DNA of 64,000 nt from CALMEC01 sp963765105 (GTDB lineage: Bacteria; Actinomycetota; Thermoleophilia; Miltoncostaeales; Miltoncostaeaceae): assembly GCA_963765105.1 (NCBI GenBank), contig CAVXUW010000002.1, positions 186,001-250,000 on the forward strand. Reading direction: 5' to 3'. The notes under the pieces are model-generated. The model was not told the DNA's origin. It did no database searches and saw only the letters and a list, made by a program, of their open reading frames with translations. Below are positions 17,033 to 25,484 of the stretch, piece by piece. The number at the start of each line of letters is the position of its first letter. The first letter of the stretch is position 1. The position numbers were made by a program, and so were the translations under genes.

Positions 17033-17183
17033 GTGAAGACCTCGCTTGGAAAGGGCCCTGTGGACCTATTTGTGCGGTCGTCGAGAGCAACGCCGCAGGT
17101 GTAGATCCAGACTGGCCCGGCCCGGTAAGAGGGTCTGTCTCAGCCGTGACACAACGAAAGTCCCGTTCGCGACACGGGCTCCC

Positions 17184-17218
17184 TGTCTACACCTGGTGAC
17201 AGGGACCTAATGGGACAT
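17184..17218 (-). repeat. REP-like repeat copy D, downstream flank of RAYT
   Basis: On the minus strand it reads TGTCCCATTAGG then TCCCTGTCACCAGG and ends TGTAGACA. The core is identical to copy A; the 3' arm is altered. It lies within 10 bp of the RAYT stop codon. Confidence 0.85.
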
Positions 17219-17226
17219 GGGTACCG

Positions 17227-17964
17227 TCAGGCCGCTTCGCGATACGCCGCGGGTGTTGCGGTTCGGCGACTCAGGCGCTTGGCTACTGCGCTTCGTGAGA
17301 TGCCCAGCTCCTGCCCAATCTGCTGATGGCTCATGCCGAGGTTCGCAGCCGCCTGAACGCCCTCTACTGGACCCAGAAGTTGGGTGAGCGTTATCGCGCT
17401 CGGAGTTCGGGGGCCATCGTCCTCGCGAGCGACAAACTGGGCAAAGAGAGTCCGTGCCCGTTGAGGCAGCGGGTGGAAGAGGTGAAGCAACCAGTCCTGG
17501 TCGAGACAGGTGAGGATTGGCGCGTTCGTCATGACGTCGCGGAAGCTGCTCCACTGCCAGCTTTGGGCATCGTCAACGAGCCCGGCAGTAACCGGGTTGC
17601 GTGCGACGTATCGAATAGTTGCGAAGAGCTGAGCATCATCGCCGATGAGTTTGGAGAAGTACCGGTCCGTGAACACATGCCCTGAAGCGCTACGCCTCCA
17701 GTTGAGACGGCGGGCATGCCGCGACAGCAGATCCCGCATCCCCGCGTCCAGATCAGCATGCGGTGTGGTGAGGCCCAAGTGCACGTGGTTTCCCATCAAG
17801 CAGTATGCGAACACCCGCCACGATCGCTGCGCGGCAACATGGTCGAGATCCTTGAGAAACGCACCTCGGTCGTGATCGGAAACAAACACGCTTTGCCGGT
17901 TGTTCCCGCGGGCGGTTACGTGGTAGCTGCCGTCATGAACCAGTTGGCGTGGCCGTCGACTCAT
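17227..17964 (-). CDS. REP-associated tyrosine transposase (RAYT, IS200-like Y1 family)
   Basis: 245-residue single-strand transposase of the TnpA-REP group, which binds and cleaves REP hairpins. HUH motif in MGNHVHLGL near residue 60; candidate catalytic tyrosine in IRYVARNPVTAGLVDD; Y1 N-terminal strand GSYHVTARGNNRQSVF. The C-terminal ~50 residues hold a helix-turn-helix (NLGMSHQQIGQELGISRSAV) seen in some RAYT groups. ATG 17964 has AAGGAG upstream. An in-frame start at 18048 would run into REP copy E and lacks a ribosome site. Flanked by REP copies D and E in opposite orientations, the usual RAYT context. Confidence 0.9.
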   Translation of the reverse strand: MSRRPRQLVHDGSYHVTARGNNRQSVFVSDHDRGAFLKDLDHVAAQRSWRVFAYCLMGNHVHLGLTTPHADLDAGMRDLLSRHARRLNWRRSASGHVFTDRYFSKLIGDDAQLFATIRYVARNPVTAGLVDDAQSWQWSSFRDVMTNAPILTCLDQDWLLHLFHPLPQRARTLFAQFVAREDDGPRTPSAITLTQLLGPVEGVQAAANLGMSHQQIGQELGISRSAVAKRLSRRTATPAAYREAA

Positions 17965-18040
17965 GGAGGATCTCCTTCTCGCGTGATGTCCTCCTAGTAG
18001 AGGGCCACGCGAGGCGAATCCACCCCCCCGAACGGGGGGC

Positions 18041-18075
18041 TGTCCCATTAAGTCCCTGTCACCACGTGGGGAAGG
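18041..18075 (+). repeat. REP-like repeat copy E, upstream flank of RAYT
   Basis: Reads TGTCCCATTAAG then TCCCTGTCACCACG and ends TGGGGAAG. The first two thirds match the family; the final GGGGACA arm is degenerate. It is inverted relative to copy D. Confidence 0.75.
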
Positions 18076-18098
18076 GGCCGGTCAAGCCGATGATGGTG

Positions 18099-19250
18099 TC
18101 AGTCGGCGGCCACGATTGAGGCGAGTTGGCTCAGCGGCAGTGCCTCAATGTTCGGGGCGAGGGGGTAGCGCTCGGTCCCGGGGTAGACGACATAGAGCGC
18201 GTCGAGCTGAAGGTCGGCCATGGCGTTTGCCATTGAGCGGGTCGTGCGGGGAGCGTCCGCACGTTTGATCTCGACGCCGATGTTGCGCCCATCATGGACA
18301 AAGAAGGCATCCAGCTCGGCCCCGGCTTGGGTGCGCCAGAAATACATGGGGGTCGTCCCCAGAATCAGAGCAATCTGCTCGACGACCATCCCTTCCCAGC
18401 TCGCTCCCACCTTCGGGTGGCCGAGGAGGCCGTTCATCGTGTCGATCCCCAGAAGGGTGTGAAGCGTCCCCGGGTCGCGTAAATAGACCTTCGGTGAGCG
18501 TGTCACGCGCTTGCCGACGTTCGCAAACCATGGTTGCAGTTGCCGCACAACGAGCGCGCCGGTGAGCGCATCGAGGTAACGCCGTGTCGTGGGCTGCGAT
18601 ACCGCGAGGGCGCGCGCCAACTCGGAGCCATTCCAGGTCTGTGCGTGGTAGTGGGCCAACATGGTCCAGAAACGGCGCATCTGTGACGCCGGAATACGGG
18701 CGCCAAACTGCGCGAGGTCGCGTTCTAGGAACGTCGCAACGTAGCTCCCGCGCCACGCGATTGAGTCGTCGCCGTCGCGTACGTACGCCGCGGGAAGCCC
18801 TCCTTGCAGCCAGAGTCGGTCGTGATGCAGTGGGTCGATATCGGCGAGGCGCAGCCCGCCGAGCTCGACGATCTCGACTCTCCCAGCAAGGGATTCCGCA
18901 CCGTGCGTCACGAGCTCTGGTGATGCGCTGCCGAGGATGAGGAACGTGGCCGGTCGGTTGGGTCGGTCGGCCAGCACGCGCAGCACGGGGAAGATCTCGG
19001 GCGCACGCTGTGCCTCGTCGATGACGACGAGTCCGTTGAGCGATTGCAGAGCCAACATCGGCTCGGCGAGACGGGCGGCGTCGGTCGGGTTCTCGAGATC
19101 GAAGACCGTTGCCGCCGGCTCGCGGGCGACGAGTTGCCCTGCCAACGTGGACTTTCCGGCTTGCCGGGGTCCGACGAGCAGCGTGATGGGCGAACGTGCG
19201 ACTGCTCGTTCCAATCGTGCCCGATCAGCGTGTCGGTCGATCACTCGCAT
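18099..19250 (-). CDS. AAA+ ATPase with DUF4143 C-terminal nuclease-like domain
   Basis: 383-residue member of the widespread AAA_14/DUF4143 family. Walker A in LVGPRQAGKSTLAGQLV, Walker B in GLVVIDEAQRAPE, sensor-like LILGSASPELV. The C-terminal DUF4143 part has GASWEGMVVEQIA and ELDAFFVHDGRNIGVEIKRA, recalling PD-(D/E)xK spacing. Family function is unclear; members are often strain-variable and have been discussed as mobile or defence-related. The ATG at 19250 was preferred because the family begins close to the RVIDRH segment; starts at 19274 and 19292 also exist. Preceded by an AT-rich control region unlike the rest of the window. Confidence 0.8.
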   Translation of the reverse strand: MRVIDRHADRARLERAVARSPITLLVGPRQAGKSTLAGQLVAREPAATVFDLENPTDAARLAEPMLALQSLNGLVVIDEAQRAPEIFPVLRVLADRPNRPATFLILGSASPELVTHGAESLAGRVEIVELGGLRLADIDPLHHDRLWLQGGLPAAYVRDGDDSIAWRGSYVATFLERDLAQFGARIPASQMRRFWTMLAHYHAQTWNGSELARALAVSQPTTRRYLDALTGALVVRQLQPWFANVGKRVTRSPKVYLRDPGTLHTLLGIDTMNGLLGHPKVGASWEGMVVEQIALILGTTPMYFWRTQAGAELDAFFVHDGRNIGVEIKRADAPRTTRSMANAMADLQLDALYVVYPGTERYPLAPNIEALPLSQLASIVAAD

Positions 19251-19265
19251 GATTTTACCATGTAA

Positions 19266-19286
19266 TTTCAACATATCACGTTGAAA
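19266..19286. promoter_or_regulatory. inverted repeat in AT-rich upstream region of DUF4143 ATPase
   Basis: TTTCAAC-atatcac-GTTGAAA is a perfect 7-bp inverted repeat, 16 bp upstream of the chosen start. A second small dyad (TTAC-CAT-GTAA) adjoins at about 19255-19265. Candidate operator or promoter element. Confidence 0.4.
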
Positions 19287-19307
19287 ATACAAGTATAAGT
19301 GGAACCA

Positions 19308-20474
19308 CTACCCGGCGTAGGCGGCGAGTCCGGTGATGTCTTGGCCGAGGATGAGGGCGTGGATGTCGTGCGTGCCTTCGTAGGTGTAGACGCTCTCCAG
19401 GTTCATCATGTGGCGGAACACCGGGTACTCGTCCACCACGCCGTTGGCGCCGAGGATGTCGCGCGCAGTGCGCGCGCAGGCGAGGGCGTGGGCGACGTTG
19501 TTGCGCTTGGCCATCGACACCTGCTGCGGGCGGAGCTTCCCGGCGTCCTTCAGCCGGCCCAGTTGGAGGGCCAGGAGCTGGCCGGTGGTGATGCCGGTGA
19601 GCATGTCAGCGAACTTCTCCTGCACCAGTTGGAACCCGGCGATGGGACGGTCGAACTGAACCCGGGTTTTCGCATAGTCAAGCGCCGTTGTGTAACAGCT
19701 CATCGCGGCGCCGAGGCTGCCCCAGGCGATGCCGTAGCGCGCCTGGTTGAGGCACGAGAGGGGAGAGCCGAGGCCCTTCGACTTCGGCAAGCGTGCGGAA
19801 TCGGGCACCCGGACGTCGGCGAGGTGAAGTTCGCTGGTAACCGACGCTCGCAAGCTCCACTTGCCATGCATGTCGGTGGCCGTGAAACCCGGGGTGCCGG
19901 CGTCGATGAGGAAACCGCGCACGCCGTCATCGGTCTGTGCCCACACGATGGCGACGTCGCAGATCGATCCGCTGGTGATCCACCGCTTGGTGCCCGAGAT
20001 GAGCCAGTCGCCACCGTCGCGGGTGGCGCGGGTGAGCATGCCGCCGGGGTTGGAGCCGAAGTCGGGCTCGGTGAGGCCGAAACAGCCGATCGCCTCGCCG
20101 CGGCCCATGGCCGGCAGCCAGCGATCCTTCTGCTCGTCGGAGCCGAAGGCGTGGATGGCGTACATCGACAAGGCGCCCTGCACCGACACGAACGAGCGCA
20201 GTGAGCTGTCGCCGCGCTCCAGCTCTTGCATGATGAGCCCGTAGGCCACTGAGCCCAGGCCCGGCAGGTCGTAGCCGGTGAGGTTGGCACCGAGAAGGCC
20301 CAGCTCAGCGAGCTTCGGCACGAGCTCTTTCGGGAAGCGCCCGTCACGGGTGGCCTCCTCGATGATGGGGAGCACGTCGCGCTCAACGAACCCGCGGACC
20401 GTGTCGCGAATGAGCCGCTCCTCCTCGGTGAGCAGCTCGTCAATGCCAATGAAGTCAACTCCGGTGTACGCCAT
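19308..20474 (-). CDS. gcdH: acyl-CoA dehydrogenase, glutaryl-CoA dehydrogenase type
   Basis: 388-residue flavoprotein. Glutaryl-CoA dehydrogenase oxidises and decarboxylates glutaryl-CoA to crotonyl-CoA in lysine/tryptophan and aromatic breakdown, passing electrons to ETF. Seen: FGLTEPDFGSNPGGM, the FAD-binding KRWITSGSICDVAIVWA, YAKTRVQFDRPIAGFQLVQE, and the catalytic-Glu segment VYTYEGTHDIHALILG, whose wording is characteristic of this subfamily. ATG 20474. Divergent from the E1 fusion gene with only 51 bp between starts, so they may share control. ETF-QO downstream in the window would receive its electrons via ETF. Confidence 0.88.
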   Translation of the reverse strand: MAYTGVDFIGIDELLTEEERLIRDTVRGFVERDVLPIIEEATRDGRFPKELVPKLAELGLLGANLTGYDLPGLGSVAYGLIMQELERGDSSLRSFVSVQGALSMYAIHAFGSDEQKDRWLPAMGRGEAIGCFGLTEPDFGSNPGGMLTRATRDGGDWLISGTKRWITSGSICDVAIVWAQTDDGVRGFLIDAGTPGFTATDMHGKWSLRASVTSELHLADVRVPDSARLPKSKGLGSPLSCLNQARYGIAWGSLGAAMSCYTTALDYAKTRVQFDRPIAGFQLVQEKFADMLTGITTGQLLALQLGRLKDAGKLRPQQVSMAKRNNVAHALACARTARDILGANGVVDEYPVFRHMMNLESVYTYEGTHDIHALILGQDITGLAAYAG

Positions 20475-20525
20475 TCATACAGCTTAGCCACGGTCTCGAG
20501 CCGTACGGGTGGCAAACTGCGCCCG

Positions 20526-22763
20526 ATGGCAAACTCCGACCGATTTCATGCGCTCCAGGGAACCCGGGAGGCCCGCGACCCGCTCGAGGTCGCGCTCGTC
20601 GACGCCATCGCCGGGCTCCCCGCCGTTGCGGCGCCTCCCGTCGGGTTCGCCCCGTACCTCCTCAACCTCTTCGACGCGCAGCTGGAGAGCCGTCACCTCG
20701 ATCACGCGGCCCGATGGATGCGGGCGAAGGGTGCCGGCTTCTACACGATCGGCTCGGCCGGGCATGAGAGCAACGCCGCCGTGGCTGAGGCGCTTCGACC
20801 GACCGACCCAGCTCTCCTCCACTACCGCTCGGGCGGCTTCTACTGCGCTCGGGCGCGGCAGGTGCAGGGCATCGATCCGGTGCGCGACGTCCTGCTCGGG
20901 ATGTTGGCGTCGGCGGATGAACCTATCGCCGGGGGGCGCCACAAAGTGTTCGGTCGGCACGAGATGGCGATCATCCCGCAGACCTCGACAATCTCATCAC
21001 AGCTGCCCCGCGCCATGGGCGTGGCGTTCACCATCGGACGCGCCCGCAAGCTGGATACGCAGATCGCCTGGGACGACGACGCGGTGGTGGTCTGCAGCTT
21101 CGGCGATGCGTCGGCGAACCACTCGACCGCCGTCGGGGCGATCAACGCGTCGTGCCACGCGGCCCACGCGCACCTTCCGGTGCCGATCCTCTGGGTGTGC
21201 GAGGACAACGGCCTCGGCGTGAGCGTCCGCACCCCCACCGGGTGGATCGAGGTGGCGTTCTGCGACCGTCCGCGCATGCGCTACCTCGCCGTGGACGGCA
21301 CCGATCCCGTGGCGGTCATGCAGGCGACGGCTGACCTGGTCGAGGGCATTCGACGCGACCGCCGCCCCGCGTTCCTTCACCTCAAAACGGTGCGGTACAT
21401 GGGGCACGCCGGGTCGGACGTGGAGGCCTCGTACCGAACTCGCGACGAGATCCGGCGCGACTACGAGCGCGACCCCATCCTGGGCACCGCCCGGGCCATC
21501 GTGGCTCAGGGAGCGGCCACCCCGGCGCAGTTGACGGAGCGATTCGAGCAGGTCCGAACGCGGGTGCGCGACCTGGCCATTGAGCTGCTCGACACCCCTC
21601 AACTCCGCTCGGCCGACGAGGTGATGGCTCCCCTGTCTCCGCGAACACCGGACCAGGTCGCCGACGTGGCCGCCCGTGTGGCCGACCGGGCCGCCCGTCG
21701 CGAATGGTTCGGTGACTCACTCCCGGAGGACGAAGGGCCGCTGGGTCTCAGCCAGGCGATCAACCGGACGCTGGCCGACCTTCTCCTTTCCGAACAACGC
21801 ACGATGGTTTTCGGTGAGGACGTGGCCGTCAAGGGTGGCGTCTACGGCCTCACCCGCGGCCTCCACGCCAAAGCCGGAGCCGGACGCGTGTTCGACACGC
21901 TGCTCGACGAGCAGTCGATCCTGGGCCTCGCCTTGGGCGCCGCGGTGTCGGGCCTGGTGCCGATCCCCGAGATCCAGTACCTGGCCTACCTGCACAACGC
22001 CGAGGACCAACTGCGGGGCGAGGCGGCAAGCCTTGCCTACTTCTCGCAGGGGCAGTACCGCAACGGGATGGTCATCCGCGTCGCGGGGCTCGCCTACCAA
22101 AAGGGCTTTGGCGGGCACTTCCACAACGACAACGGGGTGAGCGTGCTGCGCGACATCCCGGGAATCGTCGTGGCCTCACCTGGCCGCCCCGAGGATGCCG
22201 CGGCCATGCTGCGCACCTGCGTGGCGGCGGCGGTGGTGGACGGCACGGTGAGCGTGTTCCTCGAACCGATCGCGCTCTACCTCACCCGTGACCTGCACAC
22301 GGATGGTGACGGCGCCTGGCTCGCCCCCTATGAGCCGCCCGATCGCTGGGGCGAAAAGCACGTTGCGATTGGTGAGCCCCGGGTGCACGGCGATGGTGAC
22401 GACCTGCTGATCGTGACCTGGGCGAACGGGCTTCACATGTCCCTGCGTGTGGCAAAGCGACTGGCCGACGAGGGCATCGCCTGCCGGGTGCTCGACCTTC
22501 GCTGGCTCGCTCCGCTCCCGCATGAGGTGGTGGCCCGCGAAGCCGAGGCCGTGGGCCGGGTCCTCATCGTCGATGAGACCCGCGCGAGCGGTGGTGTGGG
22601 GGAGGCCATCGTGGCCGGGTTGGTGGAACGCAACTTCCGTGGGCCCATCACACGCGTGGCGGGCTACGACACGTTCATCCCCTTGGGCGATGCGGCCAAC
22701 CACGTCCTTGTCGGCGAGGCGGATATCGAACGCGCGGCGCGGGACCTCGCGGCCGAGAGCTAG
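20526..22763 (+). CDS. 2-oxoacid dehydrogenase E1, fused alpha and beta subunits
   Basis: 745-residue thiamine-diphosphate enzyme with alpha (residues ~1-390) and beta (~400-745) halves in one chain. It would decarboxylate a 2-oxoacid, probably a branched-chain one, and load the E2 lipoyl group. TPP motif CSFGDASANHSTAVGAINAS near residue 193 ending in LWVCEDNGLG. The beta half opens LGLSQAINRTLADLL with MVFGEDVAVKGGVYGLT and the EIQYLAYLHNAEDQL segment. No E2 or E3 gene is next to it, which weakens the complex assignment; a stand-alone or differently supplied complex is possible. Stop overlaps the convergent TlpA gene by 4 bp. Confidence 0.85.
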   Translation: MANSDRFHALQGTREARDPLEVALVDAIAGLPAVAAPPVGFAPYLLNLFDAQLESRHLDHAARWMRAKGAGFYTIGSAGHESNAAVAEALRPTDPALLHYRSGGFYCARARQVQGIDPVRDVLLGMLASADEPIAGGRHKVFGRHEMAIIPQTSTISSQLPRAMGVAFTIGRARKLDTQIAWDDDAVVVCSFGDASANHSTAVGAINASCHAAHAHLPVPILWVCEDNGLGVSVRTPTGWIEVAFCDRPRMRYLAVDGTDPVAVMQATADLVEGIRRDRRPAFLHLKTVRYMGHAGSDVEASYRTRDEIRRDYERDPILGTARAIVAQGAATPAQLTERFEQVRTRVRDLAIELLDTPQLRSADEVMAPLSPRTPDQVADVAARVADRAARREWFGDSLPEDEGPLGLSQAINRTLADLLLSEQRTMVFGEDVAVKGGVYGLTRGLHAKAGAGRVFDTLLDEQSILGLALGAAVSGLVPIPEIQYLAYLHNAEDQLRGEAASLAYFSQGQYRNGMVIRVAGLAYQKGFGGHFHNDNGVSVLRDIPGIVVASPGRPEDAAAMLRTCVAAAVVDGTVSVFLEPIALYLTRDLHTDGDGAWLAPYEPPDRWGEKHVAIGEPRVHGDGDDLLIVTWANGLHMSLRVAKRLADEGIACRVLDLRWLAPLPHEVVAREAEAVGRVLIVDETRASGGVGEAIVAGLVERNFRGPITRVAGYDTFIPLGDAANHVLVGEADIERAARDLAAES

Positions 22764-23323
22764 AGCCGGTCGGCGACCTCGACGAGGTCGTCGTAGTCGA
22801 TCTGCCCGAGGCTCCGCCCGCGGATCACGCCCGTCTCGTCGATGAAGAGCGTCACTGGGAGCGACTCCACTTTGAGGGCGTCGTAGCCGACCTTGCCGAG
22901 GTCGTCATGGATCGACGGGTGCGTCCACCCAACGTCTCGGTTGAACTTCTGGCCGGCGGATTTGACGGTGTCGACGTTGACACCGAGCATCACGACGTCG
23001 GTGCGGTCTTCGGTGAACTTCTTGATGTCCGGCGCCTCGTCCTTGCACGGCCCGCACCACGATGCCCACAGGTTGATGATGACCTTCTTGCCTTTGTAGT
23101 CGGCGAGTTCGATGGTGCTGTCGTCGGTGAGGCTGGGTCCCCGAACGCCGACGGCCACCTCGGTGCCATCGAGCGACGGCCCCCCGGCAACGATCTTCGG
23201 CAGAGCCTTCTCCCCGCCGTCGCCGCGACGCTGAATTCCCAGCGCGATCCCCCCGAGCACGGTGAGAAGCACCAGTCCCGAGAGGATCGGCTTGAGGACA
23301 CTCGCCTTGTGCTCCGCGCTCAC
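22760..23323 (-). CDS. TlpA-like membrane-anchored thioredoxin
   Basis: 187 residues. N-terminal signal anchor (LKPILSGLVLLTVLGGIALG), then a thioredoxin-fold domain with NLWASWCGPCKDEAPD (redox CGPC) and cis-Pro in ESLPVTLFIDETG. Faces the extracytoplasmic side and is expected to reduce disulfides, for example in cytochrome c maturation or AhpC/TSA-like reactions. The window encodes c-type cytochromes at 32-33 kb but not beside this gene. Convergent with the E1 fusion. Confidence 0.85.
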   Translation of the reverse strand: MSAEHKASVLKPILSGLVLLTVLGGIALGIQRRGDGGEKALPKIVAGGPSLDGTEVAVGVRGPSLTDDSTIELADYKGKKVIINLWASWCGPCKDEAPDIKKFTEDRTDVVMLGVNVDTVKSAGQKFNRDVGWTHPSIHDDLGKVGYDALKVESLPVTLFIDETGVIRGRSLGQIDYDDLVEVADRL

Positions 23324-23489
23324 GCTCGAAGGTGTAGCAGATGATGGCTACGGGTTGAGTTGACTGCGACGATTCCGGGAGTTGGCCGACGGCAACGAAA
23401 ACGTCCCCGACGACTGGATGTGGCTGTTTCCATCGACATCGGGGGGCCTTTGGCTGCGATCCGCATGAAGTGCCTGACGGCGTAGACGA

Positions 23490-25295
23490 TCAGCTTGCGC
23501 TCAACACCTTCAGCACGGCCTCGCCGTAGCGGTCGGCCTTGGCTTGGCCGATACCTGTGATGTCGAGCAGAGCGTCCGAGGTGGCGGGGCGTTGCGTCGC
23601 CAGCGCCCGCAGAGTTGCGTCGTTGAACACAACGTACGGGGGGACGCCCTGCTCGCTGGCGAGGCGAGTGCGCAGCGCGCGGAGCGCCTCGAAGATCGGC
23701 TGAGCGGCCGGCTCCAGGGTTTCAACGGGGCTGCGTTTGCGCGATCGACGGGTCGCAGCGCGGGGCTCTACCCGGCGCAGCACCAGCTCGCGTTCCCCGC
23801 GCAGCACCTCGCGGGCGGCGTCGGTGGTGGTGAGGCCACCGTAACCATCCGGGCTGGGGCGCAGGAAACCGAGCGCTGCGAGTTGGCGGATGACGCCGCG
23901 CCAGCTCTGTTCGTCGAGGTCGGCTCCCACGCCGAAGGTGGGAAGTTCGTTGTGGCCGTGCTGCGCCACCTTGGTGGTCTCACGACCCAGCAGCACGTCC
24001 ATGATGTGCATCGCGCCGAACCGGCCACCGGTGCGCACCACCGCCGACAACGCCTTCTGTGCGGCCACGGTCGCGTCCCAGGTCACCGGCGGCTCGATGC
24101 ACACGTCGCAGTTGCCGCACGGCCCGTCGTAGTGCTCCCCGAAGTACGCCAGCAGTCGCGTTCGCCGACACTCCGCGGTTTCACAGTAGGCAAGCAGCGC
24201 ATCGAGGCGGCGGGTCTCCACCCGTTTCACCGCGTCGGGCGCGTCAGAGGTGTCGATGAACCGTCGCACCATCACCAGGTCGGCCAGGCCGTAGGCCATC
24301 CAGGCGTCGGAGGGTTCGCCGTCGCGCCCGGCACGGCCGGTCTCTTGGTAGTAGCCCTCCAAGCTCTTCGGCAGGTCGAGGTGGGCCACGAACCGCACGT
24401 CGGGTTTGTCGATGCCCATGCCGAAGGCGATCGTCGCGACCATCACCACGGCGTCGTCACGCAGGAAGCGCTCCTGGTTGGCGGAGCGCTGATCCGAAGG
24501 AAGGCCCGCGTGGTAGGCCAGCGCGTCGATGCCCTCGTTTCTCAGAAACGCGGCGATTTCCTCGGTGCGTTTGCGGGACAGGCAGTAGACGATGCCGGCC
24601 TCGTCACGATGGTCCTTGAGGAACGTCACGAGCTGCTCGCGTTCCTGGCTCTTCTCCACCACCGCGTACCGGATGTTGGGTCGGTCGAAGCTCGAGACGA
24701 ACTCGCGAGCGTCGCCCAGGCGGAGGCGCTGGCGGATCTCCGCGCGGGTGAGCTCGTCGGCGGTGGCCGTCAGCGCGATACGCGGCACCCCGGGGTAGCG
24801 CTCGGCCAGCACCTCGAGCTGGAGATACTCCGGCCGGAAGTCGTGACCCCATTGCGACACACAGTGGGCCTCGTCGATCGCAAACAGGGCGAGGTCGCCC
24901 CGGCCACGGAGCTCGTCGAGCAGGTTGAGAAACCCCTCTGTGAGCAGCCGTTCCGGCGCGACATACACGATGTCGAGCCCGCCGTTCATGAGGGCTCCGA
25001 CCACCTGACGAGCCTCACCGGCCTCGAGTGACGAGTTGAGGAACGCGGCGTTGACCCCGACCTGCCGAAGCGCCGCCACCTGGTCCTGCATCAGCGCGAT
25101 GAGGGGGGAGACCACCACCCCAACCCCCGGTCGCAGGATCGCGGGAATCTGGTAGCAGACCGACTTTCCGCCACCCGTGGGCATCAGGACGATCGCGTCA
25201 CGGCCGGCCATGATCTCCCCGATGACCGCTTCCTGGTCACCGCGAAACGCCGAGTACCCGAAGACCCGGCTAAGACATTCCTGGGGCGAGGTCAT
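23490..25295 (-). CDS. recQ: ATP-dependent DNA helicase RecQ
   Basis: 601-residue 3'-5' helicase for recombination repair. Motif I MPTGGGKSVCYQIPA, DEAH box FAIDEAHCVSQWGHDFR, motif VI region YYQETGRAGRDGEPSDA, zinc-binding RQC cysteines (CETAECRRTRLLAYFGEHY and GPCGNCDVC), winged-helix region, and a C-terminal HRDC domain ending LLDITGIGQAKADRYGEAVL. ATG 25295 was chosen because helicase homology begins at once (SPQECLSRVFGYSAFRGDQE); upstream in-frame codons look non-coding. No clear ribosome site. Confidence 0.92.
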   Translation of the reverse strand: MTSPQECLSRVFGYSAFRGDQEAVIGEIMAGRDAIVLMPTGGGKSVCYQIPAILRPGVGVVVSPLIALMQDQVAALRQVGVNAAFLNSSLEAGEARQVVGALMNGGLDIVYVAPERLLTEGFLNLLDELRGRGDLALFAIDEAHCVSQWGHDFRPEYLQLEVLAERYPGVPRIALTATADELTRAEIRQRLRLGDAREFVSSFDRPNIRYAVVEKSQEREQLVTFLKDHRDEAGIVYCLSRKRTEEIAAFLRNEGIDALAYHAGLPSDQRSANQERFLRDDAVVMVATIAFGMGIDKPDVRFVAHLDLPKSLEGYYQETGRAGRDGEPSDAWMAYGLADLVMVRRFIDTSDAPDAVKRVETRRLDALLAYCETAECRRTRLLAYFGEHYDGPCGNCDVCIEPPVTWDATVAAQKALSAVVRTGGRFGAMHIMDVLLGRETTKVAQHGHNELPTFGVGADLDEQSWRGVIRQLAALGFLRPSPDGYGGLTTTDAAREVLRGERELVLRRVEPRAATRRSRKRSPVETLEPAAQPIFEALRALRTRLASEQGVPPYVVFNDATLRALATQRPATSDALLDITGIGQAKADRYGEAVLKVLSAS

Positions 25296-25484
25296 TGAAC
25301 CAATCGTGCCGATGGTACTCGGACGACTCCCGGTGACCATGATCATCGACGCCGCGAACGCGTTCGCAACACCGATCACGAACCGCCGGGCCGCGATACG
25401 AAACCATGACAGTGGTCCCAGCGATTGCGAGACAACGGTGGCGTAAGCTTCACCCGTCAGGAATCAGACCCTTAAAGAGGCGCC

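Noticed and set aside
23544..25031. 495-codon plus-strand open frame opposite recQ
   Set aside because: Antisense of all RecQ motifs; no ribosome site and His/Gln/Val-biased composition.
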